Numbered from the stretch's first letter, positions 15,872 to 23,575 are shown. The stretch: 37,791 bases of DNA from Akkermansiaceae bacterium UBA7890 (GCA_002501065.1 DLRK01000207.1:1-37791), one strand, 5' to 3'. Notes: generated by a model not told the origin, from the letters alone. Made by a program: numbers and translations.

Positions 15872-16642
15872 ATGGCAGCGGGGGAACGGGTCGATTTTCT
15901 GCTGGTTGCGCGGGGACTTTGTGATTCGCGGGAACAGGCCAAGCGCTTCATCATGGCAGGAGAGGTCATGTGCGGGACGGAGCGGGTTGCCAAGCCCTCC
16001 ACCAGGGTGCCCCTGGACGCTGATCTGACTGTCCTGCGACGGCCGAGATACGTTGGCCGGGGGGGGCTCAAGATGGAGGGTGCGCTGAAGGGGTTTGCAA
16101 TCGACCCGGCGGGCTGGGTCTGTCTGGATCTGGGTGCTTCGACTGGAGGTTTTACGGATTGTCTCCTGCAGCATGGTGCGGAGCGGGTGCACGCGGTGGA
16201 TGTCGGCACAAATCAACTGGCGTGGAAATTACGGCAGGATTCGCGGGTGGTGGTGAAGGAACAGTTCAATGCCCGCCACCTGGTGGAGTCTGATGTGGGT
16301 GAACGGGTGGACCTGGTGGTAATGGACCTCTCCTTTATTTCCCTGACCAAGGTTTTGCCGGCAGCTGTCGGGGTGCTGAAGCCGGAAGGGATCGTGATCT
16401 GCCTGATAAAGCCGCAGTTCGAACTCTCCAGAGCAGAAGTCGGGAAGGGGGGGATCGTGCGCGACCCGGAATTGCGGGCCAAGGCGGTGGACGGTGTCCG
16501 TGAGTTTGTCACCCGGGAATTACAGTGTTGCTGGGCGGGGCTCATGGAATCACCAATTACCGGAAGGGACGGGAACGTCGAGTTCCTGGCCAGGCTGCAA
16601 CGGAGTGGCTCCCGCTCCGACCATGCACCTGATCGGCAATAA
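15872..16642 (+). CDS. tlyA: TlyA-family rRNA (cytidine-2'-O)-methyltransferase
   Basis: 256 residues from ATG 15872, with AGGAG at 15861-15865; an adjacent in-frame GTG at 15869 is possible. The N-terminal ~60 residues are an S4 RNA-binding domain (RVDFLLVARGLCDSREQAKRFIMAGEV). The remainder is an FtsJ/RrmJ-like methyltransferase: VGRGGLKMEGAL supplies the first catalytic Lys, CLDLGASTGGFTDCLLQHGA the SAM site, DLVVMDLSFISL the Asp, and CLIKPQFELSR the second Lys, giving the K-D-K-E tetrad with a late Glu. Mycobacterial TlyA 2'-O-methylates 16S C1409 and 23S C1920. In older annotations it appears as haemolysin A. It shares a terminator with larA. Confidence 0.93.
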   Translation: MAAGERVDFLLVARGLCDSREQAKRFIMAGEVMCGTERVAKPSTRVPLDADLTVLRRPRYVGRGGLKMEGALKGFAIDPAGWVCLDLGASTGGFTDCLLQHGAERVHAVDVGTNQLAWKLRQDSRVVVKEQFNARHLVESDVGERVDLVVMDLSFISLTKVLPAAVGVLKPEGIVICLIKPQFELSRAEVGKGGIVRDPELRAKAVDGVREFVTRELQCCWAGLMESPITGRDGNVEFLARLQRSGSRSDHAPDRQ

Positions 16643-16671
16643 GAGCATTCTACAGGATGCTCCTTTATTGC
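16636..16671. terminator. Bidirectional terminator between tlyA and larA
   Basis: Long hairpin: outer arm GCAATAA (16636-16642) with TTATTGC (16665-16671), then inner arm GAGCATTC (16643-16650) with GGATGCTC (16655-16662) containing one G-T wobble, a TACA loop, and a two-base bulge CT at 16663-16664. The outer A/T arms supply T-rich tails for both strands. The stop codons of both convergent genes lie within the stem. Confidence 0.85.
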
Positions 16672-17933
16672 AGGCGGCTCCTGGCCGCCCAGAGTCCCAG
16701 GGCGGGATTACCGATAAAGTAGAACCGTTGCCCGTCTGCGGCGGTGTGCCATCCGTCACTGCGTCCCTCGGGTTGGTAGCGGGCCATCATTTCACCGAGG
16801 TCGGCATATTGGTAGCCCACGTCCTCGATCTGCTGCCGGGTGAGGTGGCCGGGGCAGTAGGTGACCGTGAAGCGTCCCTCCGGGGAGCCATGGATAAGGT
16901 GGGCCGCCGCTCCGAGATTGCCGCGCAGGTCATCGTTCTCCTCGACGAAGCGAATCACCTCGGCGGTGGTGCGGTAGCCATACTTGCGGATCATCCGGTC
17001 GATCTCGGGATCCTCTCCGAAGGTACGCACGCCGGGGGCGAGGACAATGAGTTCGCCGCCGTCAGCGATGGCCATGCGGGTGCGATAGATGCCCTTGTTA
17101 CCGATCCAGGTGCTGTGGAATTCGTCGGGATCCATGAGGACCACCACCCTGTCGAGTTCCTCGTCGAGGTGGTTGAAATTGACCTCCACGGCGAGTTCTG
17201 CGGCCTTCTCGAAGGCCTCGCGGTCTCCCACGAAGAGCCCGCGGGTGACAAGATTCCCGCTGGCGTCGGCCCCGATCACGGTCTGGGCGTAGAGGATGGG
17301 GAGATGCCCGCAGAAGGTGTCTTCGGCGTAATTGAGGATCCTGCGGAGGCAGGTGTCGGTTCGCCCCATCATGCGTTCCGTTCCATAGACCGATCCGATG
17401 TAGTGGCTCTCATTGATACCGGCTTCCCCTCCCGTTCCAACGAAGAGGTTCTTGTTCCCGTTGGCAACGCCGATCACCTCGTGAGGCACGGCCTGACCGA
17501 TGGAGAGGATGAGGTCGTGGTCTCCTTCCCAGACGAGCTTGTTGAGCTGCGCCGGCCATGGACGCGTCCATACTCCCTCGGTGACCTCGGAAACAAATTC
17601 GGCGGGTACTTCACCGATGGTGACCACGTCCTCGCGCCAGCGATGGGGCCGGATACGGTCGCGCGGGATAGTGGGATACATCCGGTCGAGTTGCTCGTCG
17701 CTCATGGGGAAGTGGGTTCCCAGAGCGGGGAGCACGTCGACAAGCCGGTCGCCGTAGTGGTCCGCCGCGGCGCAGGCGAGGGGACCGGACTTGCTGTAGA
17801 AACGTGAGAAGTCGGGAGGAACGAGCAGGACCCTGTTCCGTTCGCCCAGCGTGGCGAGGGCGGAAGTGAGGCCGGTGGCCAGGTCCTCGTCGCTGAGGAC
17901 GGTGGTGGGAGAACCATGGGAGAAGAGAAGCAC
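16665..17933 (-). CDS. larA: LarA-family (nickel-pincer) racemase/epimerase
   Basis: 422 residues, normal for the DUF2088/LarA family, whose founder racemises lactate using a covalently bound nickel-pincer nucleotide. Residues matching the founder in both identity and spacing: Asp41-x-x-Arg44 (DFSR), His151 in GQAVPHEVIGV, Lys161 in NGNKNLFVG exactly ten residues later (the cofactor-linked lysine), and His177 sixteen residues after that (nickel ligand). GTHFPMS supplies His74. The exact substrate cannot be read; known relatives act on other 2-hydroxy acids including malate and aldonates. No larB, larC or larE cofactor genes are in the window. It is divergent from nuoB over a palindrome-rich 100 bases. 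Confidence 0.88.
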   Translation of the reverse strand: MLLFSHGSPTTVLSDEDLATGLTSALATLGERNRVLLVPPDFSRFYSKSGPLACAAADHYGDRLVDVLPALGTHFPMSDEQLDRMYPTIPRDRIRPHRWREDVVTIGEVPAEFVSEVTEGVWTRPWPAQLNKLVWEGDHDLILSIGQAVPHEVIGVANGNKNLFVGTGGEAGINESHYIGSVYGTERMMGRTDTCLRRILNYAEDTFCGHLPILYAQTVIGADASGNLVTRGLFVGDREAFEKAAELAVEVNFNHLDEELDRVVVLMDPDEFHSTWIGNKGIYRTRMAIADGGELIVLAPGVRTFGEDPEIDRMIRKYGYRTTAEVIRFVEENDDLRGNLGAAAHLIHGSPEGRFTVTYCPGHLTRQQIEDVGYQYADLGEMMARYQPEGRSDGWHTAADGQRFYFIGNPALGLWAARSRLQ

Positions 17934-17947
17934 GCTGCTCTTTAACT

Positions 17948-18012
17948 CCGGAATCGCCCAAAATCGAGCGCTTCGATCGATTCCGGGAGCGACTTTGTGA
18001 AAAATTTCACAA
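17948..18012. promoter_or_regulatory. Two palindromes in the larA/nuoB divergent promoter
   Basis: First element: 9-bp arms CCGGAATCG (17948-17956) and CGATTCCGG (17978-17986), exact reverse complements with a 21-base interior that itself holds ATCGA..TCGAT. Second element: TTGTGAAA (17995-18002), AA, TTTCACAA (18005-18012), an 18-base near-perfect operator-like dyad. The second lies 21 bases before the nuoB start. Both are AT-richer than the surroundings and fit transcription-factor operators or a divergent control region; the binding protein is unknown. Confidence 0.6.
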
Positions 18013-18033
18013 GCTGATCTTGAGTAGGGCGGG

Positions 18034-18597
18034 ATGAGGGTTATTCTTTCCCTGTTGAACGTAGAAACTGCCGATACGACGCTTTCGCATGCCGCCTATG
18101 ACTCCAAGGTCGAAGGCAACATCATCTTCACGCGTCTGGATGCCGCCATCAACTGGATGCGCAAGAATTCCCTCTGGCCCATGCCGATGGGTCTGGCCTG
18201 CTGTGCGATCGAATTGATGGCTACCGGGTCATCCCGCTTCGATATTTCACGATTCGGGGCGGAGGTCATGCGGTTCTCCCCCCGTCAGGCCGATGTCATG
18301 ATTGTTTCCGGCACGGTGACCTACAAGATGGCTCTGGCGGTGCGCCGCATCTGGGAACAGATGCCGGAACCGAAGTGGTGTATTGCGATGGGGGCCTGTG
18401 CCTCCAGTGGCGGAATGTATCGAAGCTACGCTGTTCTCCAGGGAATCGACAGGCTCCTGCCCGTCGACGTCTACATTTCCGGGTGCCCTCCCCGTCCCGA
18501 AGCTCTTCTGGAGGGATTGATGAAGCTGCAGCGCATCATCGAGGGCGAGAAGCCGATCGAAGACCAGATTGCCGAGATCCGGCAGGCACAGGTATGA
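18034..18597 (+). CDS. nuoB: NADH-quinone oxidoreductase subunit B
   Basis: Carries the N2 [4Fe-4S] cluster that hands electrons to quinone in complex I. 187 residues. Cluster ligands are visible: the tandem cysteines of GLACCAIELMATG, Cys in MGACASSGGMY and Cys in SGCPPRPEALLEGL. RFDISRFGAEVMRFSPRQADVMIVSGTVTYKMA is typical. The ATG at 18034 is used; a TTG at 18055 could also start the conserved part. The nuoC start overlaps the stop by ATGA. nuoA is not upstream: larA is there on the other strand. Confidence 0.98.
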   Translation: MRVILSLLNVETADTTLSHAAYDSKVEGNIIFTRLDAAINWMRKNSLWPMPMGLACCAIELMATGSSRFDISRFGAEVMRFSPRQADVMIVSGTVTYKMALAVRRIWEQMPEPKWCIAMGACASSGGMYRSYAVLQGIDRLLPVDVYISGCPPRPEALLEGLMKLQRIIEGEKPIEDQIAEIRQAQV

Positions 18598-19163
18598 GTG
18601 CCGACGTGGATGCCAGCAAGCTGCGCAAGGAGTTCGGGCGAACCAAGGTGCGGGAGATGCGCGAGTTCCGTGGTGAGCACACCGTGGTGGTAAAGCTTGA
18701 GGCCCTGAAGGAGATCCTGGTGTATTGCCACCAGGACCTCGGGTATGACTTTCTCCTCGACGTGAGCAGTGTGGACAACATGGGCGAGGACCCGCGTTTT
18801 GAGATTGTATACGAGCTTGCTACTACCGATGACCGCAAGCACCTGAGGGTGAAGGCCCCGGTGGCCGAGGACGAGGAAGTGCCGACCGCGGTCGATCTCT
18901 GGAAGACCGCCAACTGGCACGAGCGAGAAGTCTATGACATGATGGGACTTCGCTTCACGGGACATCCCAACCTGAAGCGTATCCTGATGTGGGAGGGCTA
19001 CCCCTACCATCCCCTGCGCAAGGAGTTTCCCCTTGCGGGCAAGCCCAGTGAGATGCCCGACGTGGCCTTCAGCGGGGTGGCCCCTCTTGAGGGTGGTCCT
19101 TTCGTGACCAGCGCCGGAACGGATCGGGTTGGAGGGGAACCCCGGGCCAAGGGTGAGAGTTGA
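18594..19163 (+). CDS. nuoC: NADH-quinone oxidoreductase subunit C
   Basis: 30-kDa-type subunit of the peripheral arm of complex I. 189 residues from the ATG at 18594 overlapping the nuoB stop. Family features: YDFLLDVSSVDNMG, FEIVYEL, and the C-terminal signature ANWHEREVYDMMGLRFTGHPNLKRILMWEGYPYHPLRKEFPLAGK. It is not fused to NuoD; the following gene is a rhomboid protease, so nuoD and the other ten or so subunits must be elsewhere. No T-run terminator is seen after it, only a weak hairpin at 19258-19274. Confidence 0.97.
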   Translation: MSADVDASKLRKEFGRTKVREMREFRGEHTVVVKLEALKEILVYCHQDLGYDFLLDVSSVDNMGEDPRFEIVYELATTDDRKHLRVKAPVAEDEEVPTAVDLWKTANWHEREVYDMMGLRFTGHPNLKRILMWEGYPYHPLRKEFPLAGKPSEMPDVAFSGVAPLEGGPFVTSAGTDRVGGEPRAKGES

Positions 19164-19284
19164 ACTGATTGTCCCGGCAATCCGGGCTTGAGAGTGGCGC
19201 TTCTTGTTCCGGCGTGCGATTATTGAGCGGGTTGCGCCTCGCAATACCCGAAACCATCGCCCCCATGGTGGGCGCTTTCTGTTC

Positions 19285-20046
19285 ATGAGACGCCCTTCCT
19301 TCCTCCCGCGGATCAGCCTGCATCGGCCGGGGTTTGATGTCCTGACCCTTCTCTCTCTGGTCCTGCTGGTTGTCCATGCAGTGGTGGAGATCAGTGGTGG
19401 AAAGACTGCTCTGATGGCAGCGGGATTTTATGAGAGCGTTGGCCTGAGCCGTCCGGGAGTGCTGGCGGGTAAAGGGTGGCAGTTCCTCACCTATCTGTTT
19501 TTTCACGGATCCTGGGAGCACGTGCTCCTGAACTGCATGGTCATTTATCTGATCGGCGGCCGCGTGCTGCACATTCTGGGAGCGCGGGCGTTCACCAGGA
19601 TTTTTTTCGGAGGGGCCCTGGGGGGCGGCCTTTTGCACATTTTTCTCAACCCGAGCTATCCTCTGGGAGAGGGAGTCACTCCGCTTCACCCGCCCCTGGT
19701 GGGTGCGTCCGGAGGAATGATGGCTCTCCTCATGGCCCTCGTCAGCCTTTCACCTGATTCCCGGATGTGGCCCCTCATGGTCTCGGGCAGGAACCTCGGG
19801 CGGGGACTGATGTTCGCGACGTTCATTCTGTTCCTGCTGACCCCCGGCCTGAAGATTCCCATCCTGAAAGCGGTCGGAGAGTGGCTGGCGGGTAGTGGAG
19901 GAATGGCCCTCCTTTTTCAGACCAGCCATATTTGCCATCTCGGTGGGGGGGTGATCGGAATGCTCTACGCGCACCGCCTGCTACGCCCGGTCAGCCTGAA
20001 GCACCTGCAGCGCGACCGGAAGCGGCGGGAAGGAGCCGGGGGCTGA
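19285..20046 (+). CDS. Rhomboid family intramembrane serine protease
   Basis: 253 residues from the ATG at 19285 (a TTG at 19204 would add 27 unlikely residues). Six or so hydrophobic segments. The rhomboid signatures are all present: HGSWEHVLLNC (H-x-x-W-x-H-x-x-x-N) in the second segment, the catalytic serine in VGASGGMMALLMAL and the catalytic His in ICHLGGGVIGMLYA in the last segment. Rhomboids cleave transmembrane helices of membrane substrates; the target here is unknown. The basic C-terminal tail (LQRDRKRREGAGG) is cytoplasmic by the positive-inside rule. It lies 121 bases after nuoC, with no shared function evident. Confidence 0.93.
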   Translation: MRRPSFLPRISLHRPGFDVLTLLSLVLLVVHAVVEISGGKTALMAAGFYESVGLSRPGVLAGKGWQFLTYLFFHGSWEHVLLNCMVIYLIGGRVLHILGARAFTRIFFGGALGGGLLHIFLNPSYPLGEGVTPLHPPLVGASGGMMALLMALVSLSPDSRMWPLMVSGRNLGRGLMFATFILFLLTPGLKIPILKAVGEWLAGSGGMALLFQTSHICHLGGGVIGMLYAHRLLRPVSLKHLQRDRKRREGAGG

Positions 20047-20081
20047 CCCGGGGAACGGTCGATCAGGCCAGCCCGAGGGCT

Positions 20082-20732
20082 CTAGCGCTTTGACTTGGGA
20101 GAGGTGGTTTTGGAGGGAGGGCTCGACTTGCTCGGGGCTTCGTTCGTTTTGGAGGACGAACTCGGGGAGGGAGGGGGAGAGGGAGATGGGGTGGCAGGCC
20201 TCGATCTCTCCGGTCTGCTGGGTGAAGGGCGGGAACGGGACGGGGAAGTCGAAGAGCGGGATGGCCTGGAACTCGAGGAGTAGGATTTGGGCGGATTGCT
20301 CCGGGGAGTGGGGCGGGAGGAACTGGAATTGTGCGAACGCGAGGAGGTGAGGATGTCGTCATCGTTGGAACCGGGTAGTTTGCGGTAAGATCCCCGGTCG
20401 TTATCGGCAGCGCGACTGTTGCGATGGCGTGACTGGCCACGGCTCTGGTTGTGGAGAGGTTTCTGGTAATTGCGATAGTAGGTGTGGTAGTTGGTTCGGT
20501 GCCCCCCGTGGCAGGGATAGTGATTGCAGTGCGAGCAGCGGGTGTGGCGGTAGCGGTAGTAGTTGTTGTGAATGCCGACGTAATAGTCGCTGTAAAACCC
20601 GTTGTGGTAGCCGCCGTGGTAGTGATTGTAGCCGCTATCGGAGTAGAAGACCGAGGCGTAGGGGTCGAAAACGCAGGAACTAAGGAGTGCGGCGCAGAGC
20701 AATGCAAGGAACAGGGCCAGGGAGCGTTTCAT
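20082..20732 (-). CDS. His/Tyr- and Ser/Pro/Arg-rich lipoprotein
   Basis: 216 residues. MKRSLALFLALLCAALLSSC is a clear lipoprotein signal with Cys20. Residues ~28-90 are dominated by His, Tyr, Asn and Gly (HYHGGYHNGFYSDYY-like) and contain the compact metal-ligand cluster C66-x2-C69-x4-C74-x3-H78. Residues ~95-216 are disordered, rich in Ser, Pro and Arg with runs of S and PSPSP. I know no family for it. The composition of the first part suggests metal binding or surface adhesion; the tail may cross the cell-surface matrix. A frame-shifted long open frame over the same bases is only a low-complexity shadow. The gene is divergent from the prepilin cassette, 259 bases away. Confidence 0.75.
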   Translation of the reverse strand: MKRSLALFLALLCAALLSSCVFDPYASVFYSDSGYNHYHGGYHNGFYSDYYVGIHNNYYRYRHTRCSHCNHYPCHGGHRTNYHTYYRNYQKPLHNQSRGQSRHRNSRAADNDRGSYRKLPGSNDDDILTSSRSHNSSSSRPTPRSNPPKSYSSSSRPSRSSTSPSRSRPSPSRPERSRPATPSPSPPPSPSSSSKTNEAPSKSSPPSKTTSPKSKR

Positions 20733-20991
20733 GGTTCTTGGACGGTAATTACTTATACTCTATTCGGGGAAAGCCGTGCCCTTGCAACGCAGAGCGGTAA
20801 GTTGTTATAGAGAACGAAATTCCCCTTCGAAGGCCAGCAAAAGGAGTCCAGGAGTCGCAGGAATGCAGGGATTTCTTCCCGATTTGGGGCAATTTAAAGA
20901 CGCGGGAGCAATATTGCGCATTTGAGAATACAATGTGGTTACAAGTTCTTGCGTTCACCTCGGGAACTCCTATGGTTAGCAACAGAAACTC

Positions 20992-21729
20992 GTGAGGATC
21001 AGGACACCCGTGCGCGCGAATCCACTACCAAAATCTCCATTCCTGCCTCCTCCCCGACGGCGGGCAGGATTCACTCTGGTTGAGATTATGGCCGTGATGA
21101 TGGTCATCGCCATTCTGCTCTCGGTTGCTGCGGTCGGAATCCAGAGCATCGACCGGGGTCAGGCGACAACTACCGCGCTTGCCATCACGGAGGCTCTCTT
21201 TGATGAAACCCGCAGTAAAGCGGTGGGCAAGGGAATACGCGCCCGGCTTCTCATTCACAAGGAGCTGAACGACGAAGATCGGGAGGATCGCAGCCGCTAT
21301 CTACGCTCCATGTATCTGGCGGTGGAGAGCACCAATCAGGCGGGAGACGCGCAGGGGGGCGGATGGGTGATCGAGGAACGCAGCATAAAAGCACTTCCCA
21401 CCGGGGTCTACTTCAGCATCGAGGAGAGTGAGAGAGTGGCTGCTGCGATCGGAGTGGGCAAGCCGGGCACCATGAGCATTAAGCTTCCCGGTAAATCGGA
21501 TTCGCTCAAGGAGTGCTACTACTTTGAGTTCAACCCTGAGGGCGTCTGCGTCGACAGTGAGAATGCCGCGTTGAATCCCGGCGCGGTGGTCGTCCTCATC
21601 AGTGGAACGCGCCCCCTGGACGCGGAAGAACCCATGATTCTGAAGAACAACAAGGTGGGCTTCGTCGTCTGGCGCAATGGCCGGACCTCCATTTTCCGCA
21701 GTCCTGAACAAATCGATCGCGCGCAATGA
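20992..21729 (+). CDS. Prepilin-like protein, Verru_Chthon cassette D type
   Basis: 245 residues from GTG 20992. A basic leader of 26 residues ends in the type IV prepilin cleavage/methylation site RRRAG|FTLVEIM with Glu at mature position 5, followed by a ~20-residue hydrophobic helix (AVMMVIAILLSVAAVGI). The remainder is a pseudopilin-like globular domain of about 200 residues. Size and gene order fit the family named Verru_Chthon cassette protein D, recorded in Verrucomicrobium and Chthoniobacter; the letter is my assignment from memory. A seven-codon frame (20972-20995) precedes and overlaps the GTG. First gene of a three-gene operon with 4-base overlap to the next. Confidence 0.85.
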   Translation: MRIRTPVRANPLPKSPFLPPPRRRAGFTLVEIMAVMMVIAILLSVAAVGIQSIDRGQATTTALAITEALFDETRSKAVGKGIRARLLIHKELNDEDREDRSRYLRSMYLAVESTNQAGDAQGGGWVIEERSIKALPTGVYFSIEESERVAAAIGVGKPGTMSIKLPGKSDSLKECYYFEFNPEGVCVDSENAALNPGAVVVLISGTRPLDAEEPMILKNNKVGFVVWRNGRTSIFRSPEQIDRAQ

Positions 21730-22478
21730 ACACGATTCTCTTCCAACCCGGTCGCACCGCTCGCCGTGGGTTCACGCTCATGGAGACCGTGATTGCGATT
21801 GGAGTGGTGGCCGTTCTCCTCACGACTTTCCTGGCGGTCTTCGGACCGGCCACCTCAAGCATCCGGCGCGTTCTCAGTGCCCAGGAGGCGGGGCGCCTCA
21901 CCACCGCCCTGGAGAGGGAACTGGGCATGCTGCGGGCAGGTCCCGATGACGACTACGACAATTCCTTCCACAAGGCCTTCGAGTGGATTCGGGATTCCGG
22001 CGAGTCGGACAAGGTCGTCCTGCTCTACAATTACCGAGGTGATCCGAAGCAAATCCGGGAAGACGCTTCGCTCGAACCTTTCACTCTGAATGGCGGACAA
22101 TCCGGTCGTGACTTCATCCTCCAGCCGGCTGTCCGACGCAGGGGCGACGCGGAAAACGATCTCAAGGACGATCTCAAGGAGGTGGATGGCCGGGTCTACC
22201 TTGTGCGGATGACGCAGATGATCTTCGACGACGGCCAGGATCCCGTCCTCATCCCGGGTAGCCATGGGGAGATCAAGAACATGCACTCCCATGACGCGAT
22301 CGATAATGTGAGTTCCTATCCTGGTGCCATCATTGCCTACACGGCCGACTTTTACGGGCTGAAGAGCAACAACTACGAGTTCATCGAGCGATTGGACCTC
22401 AGTGATGCCAATGGCGATGGCGATCCTGACTCACTGGGCAAGCCCCTCTTTTCCCGGAACCTCGGTGTGCGTCGCTGA
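21726..22478 (+). CDS. Prepilin-like protein, Verru_Chthon cassette B type
   Basis: 250 residues. Prepilin site TARRG|FTLMETVI (Gly15, Glu20) followed by a hydrophobic helix AIGVVAVLLTTFLAVFG. Unlike its neighbours it ends with an Asp-rich stretch, DLSDANGDGDPDS, which resembles a dockerin/thrombospondin-type calcium loop. VYLVRMTQMIFDDG and YPGAIIAYTADFYGL are probable domain strands. ATG overlaps the preceding TGA. By analogy with minor pseudopilins it would be processed by PilD-type peptidase and assembled in the envelope, but the role of the cassette is unknown. Confidence 0.85.
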   Translation: MNTILFQPGRTARRGFTLMETVIAIGVVAVLLTTFLAVFGPATSSIRRVLSAQEAGRLTTALERELGMLRAGPDDDYDNSFHKAFEWIRDSGESDKVVLLYNYRGDPKQIREDASLEPFTLNGGQSGRDFILQPAVRRRGDAENDLKDDLKEVDGRVYLVRMTQMIFDDGQDPVLIPGSHGEIKNMHSHDAIDNVSSYPGAIIAYTADFYGLKSNNYEFIERLDLSDANGDGDPDSLGKPLFSRNLGVRR

Positions 22479-22501
22479 CCAGACCCCCTCCTCTCCCATC
22501 C

Positions 22502-23437
22502 ATGACCATTTCCCTTCTTCCAAGACGCTCCGCGCGTGGATTCACCCTGGCCGAGTTGATGGTGGCGATGGCGATTACCGTCATTCTCCTTACCCTTCTG
22601 GTGTCTGTGACGGGGGTGGCCCTCGACGGGTGGCGGATCAGTCGGAACAAGGTAAGGGCCTCCCGGCAGGCCAAGGCCTCCCTCGAGCAGATGAGCCGGG
22701 ACTTCGAGGCCATGGTTCTCCGGACCGGGACTAATTTCGAGTGGCTCTATACCGAGACCGATCCGGATGAACCGGGTCCGGCCGACAATGAAAGCCCGAA
22801 TGCCGCTCGCATCCTCATGTTCTCTGCGGTCACCGATCGTTATGAAGGAGATGTCGAGGGTCAGAAGGACAAGGGTGGGGACGTCACGGGACTGAACTAC
22901 AAGTTGCTCTACAAGGACCCCATCACGGATGACTACGACGATAAGTTCAAGATCTTTGCCCTCTACCGCAATCTGGTTGATCCGGACGAGACCTTCGAGA
23001 ACCTCCTCGAACACGATCCCGTCAATCCGAAGAATCTCGATACGAAGTTCCAGCGCTATGAGGCCAATCTCGGTGATTCGAGCAATTTCGTCTGTGAGAA
23101 CATCTTCGAACTGACCGTGGTCTTCACGGTGGAATACACCGAACTGGACAGAGGTCGACTCGTCACGAGGATTGAGCGTATTCCCATCATCAGCACCGGG
23201 GGCGAGTCCGCGGCGGAAACCTTCAGATTCACGGGCAACGGCATCAAGGTGGACGACGGCGAAAATGTCCCGTTCAAACGCGGGCGGATCTCGGCGGTGG
23301 ATCTCAGCATCACGGTCCTCACTGACAGCGGAATCGCCACTCTGCGCAAGGCGAACTTCACCGGGACTGACCGGAACCGGTTCCTGGCCAAGAACTCCTA
23401 CCGCTACTCCAAGACGATCCTTCTTCCGCAGCCCTAG
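22502..23437 (+). CDS. Prepilin-like protein, Verru_Chthon cassette C type
   Basis: 311 residues. Prepilin site SARG|FTLAELMVAMAIT (Gly13, Glu18), hydrophobic helix, then a large domain with helical linker (NKVRASRQAKASLEQMSRDFEAMVLRTG) like the PulJ/GspJ group of minor pseudopilins. Ends RYSKTILLPQP. It starts 23 bases after the previous gene and is followed 37 bases later by a strong terminator, so the operon ends here. The very large cassette A protein (around 1,000 residues or more in reference genomes, from memory) is absent from this window. Confidence 0.85.
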   Translation: MTISLLPRRSARGFTLAELMVAMAITVILLTLLVSVTGVALDGWRISRNKVRASRQAKASLEQMSRDFEAMVLRTGTNFEWLYTETDPDEPGPADNESPNAARILMFSAVTDRYEGDVEGQKDKGGDVTGLNYKLLYKDPITDDYDDKFKIFALYRNLVDPDETFENLLEHDPVNPKNLDTKFQRYEANLGDSSNFVCENIFELTVVFTVEYTELDRGRLVTRIERIPIISTGGESAAETFRFTGNGIKVDDGENVPFKRGRISAVDLSITVLTDSGIATLRKANFTGTDRNRFLAKNSYRYSKTILLPQP

Positions 23438-23474
23438 GGCGGAGACGACCCGGTCTTCTGCCACGAGAATCAGG

Positions 23475-23498
23475 CGCCCGGATTCCGGGCGTTTTTTT
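23475..23498 (+). terminator. Rho-independent terminator of the prepilin operon
   Basis: Perfect 7-bp G/C stem CGCCCGG (23475-23481) with CCGGGCG (23485-23491), loop ATT, then seven T. A classical intrinsic terminator. Confidence 0.95.
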
Positions 23499-23575
23499 GT
23501 GAATCGGAAAACCTGAGGGCATCGCCACTTCCCCCTTGCCGCCGGGTGGGGGTTGCTCCCAACCTGCCTACCACC

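Noticed and set aside
16494..17807. Plus-strand 437-codon open frame
   Set aside because: Antisense shadow of larA, whose cofactor residues are intact.
19253..19274. H-type pseudoknot before the rhomboid gene
   Set aside because: The interleaved arms would need loops of zero length, which is sterically unlikely.
20063..20707. Minus-strand Thr/Pro-rich open frame
   Set aside because: Shifted reading of the His/Tyr-rich lipoprotein; lacks its signal peptide and lipobox.
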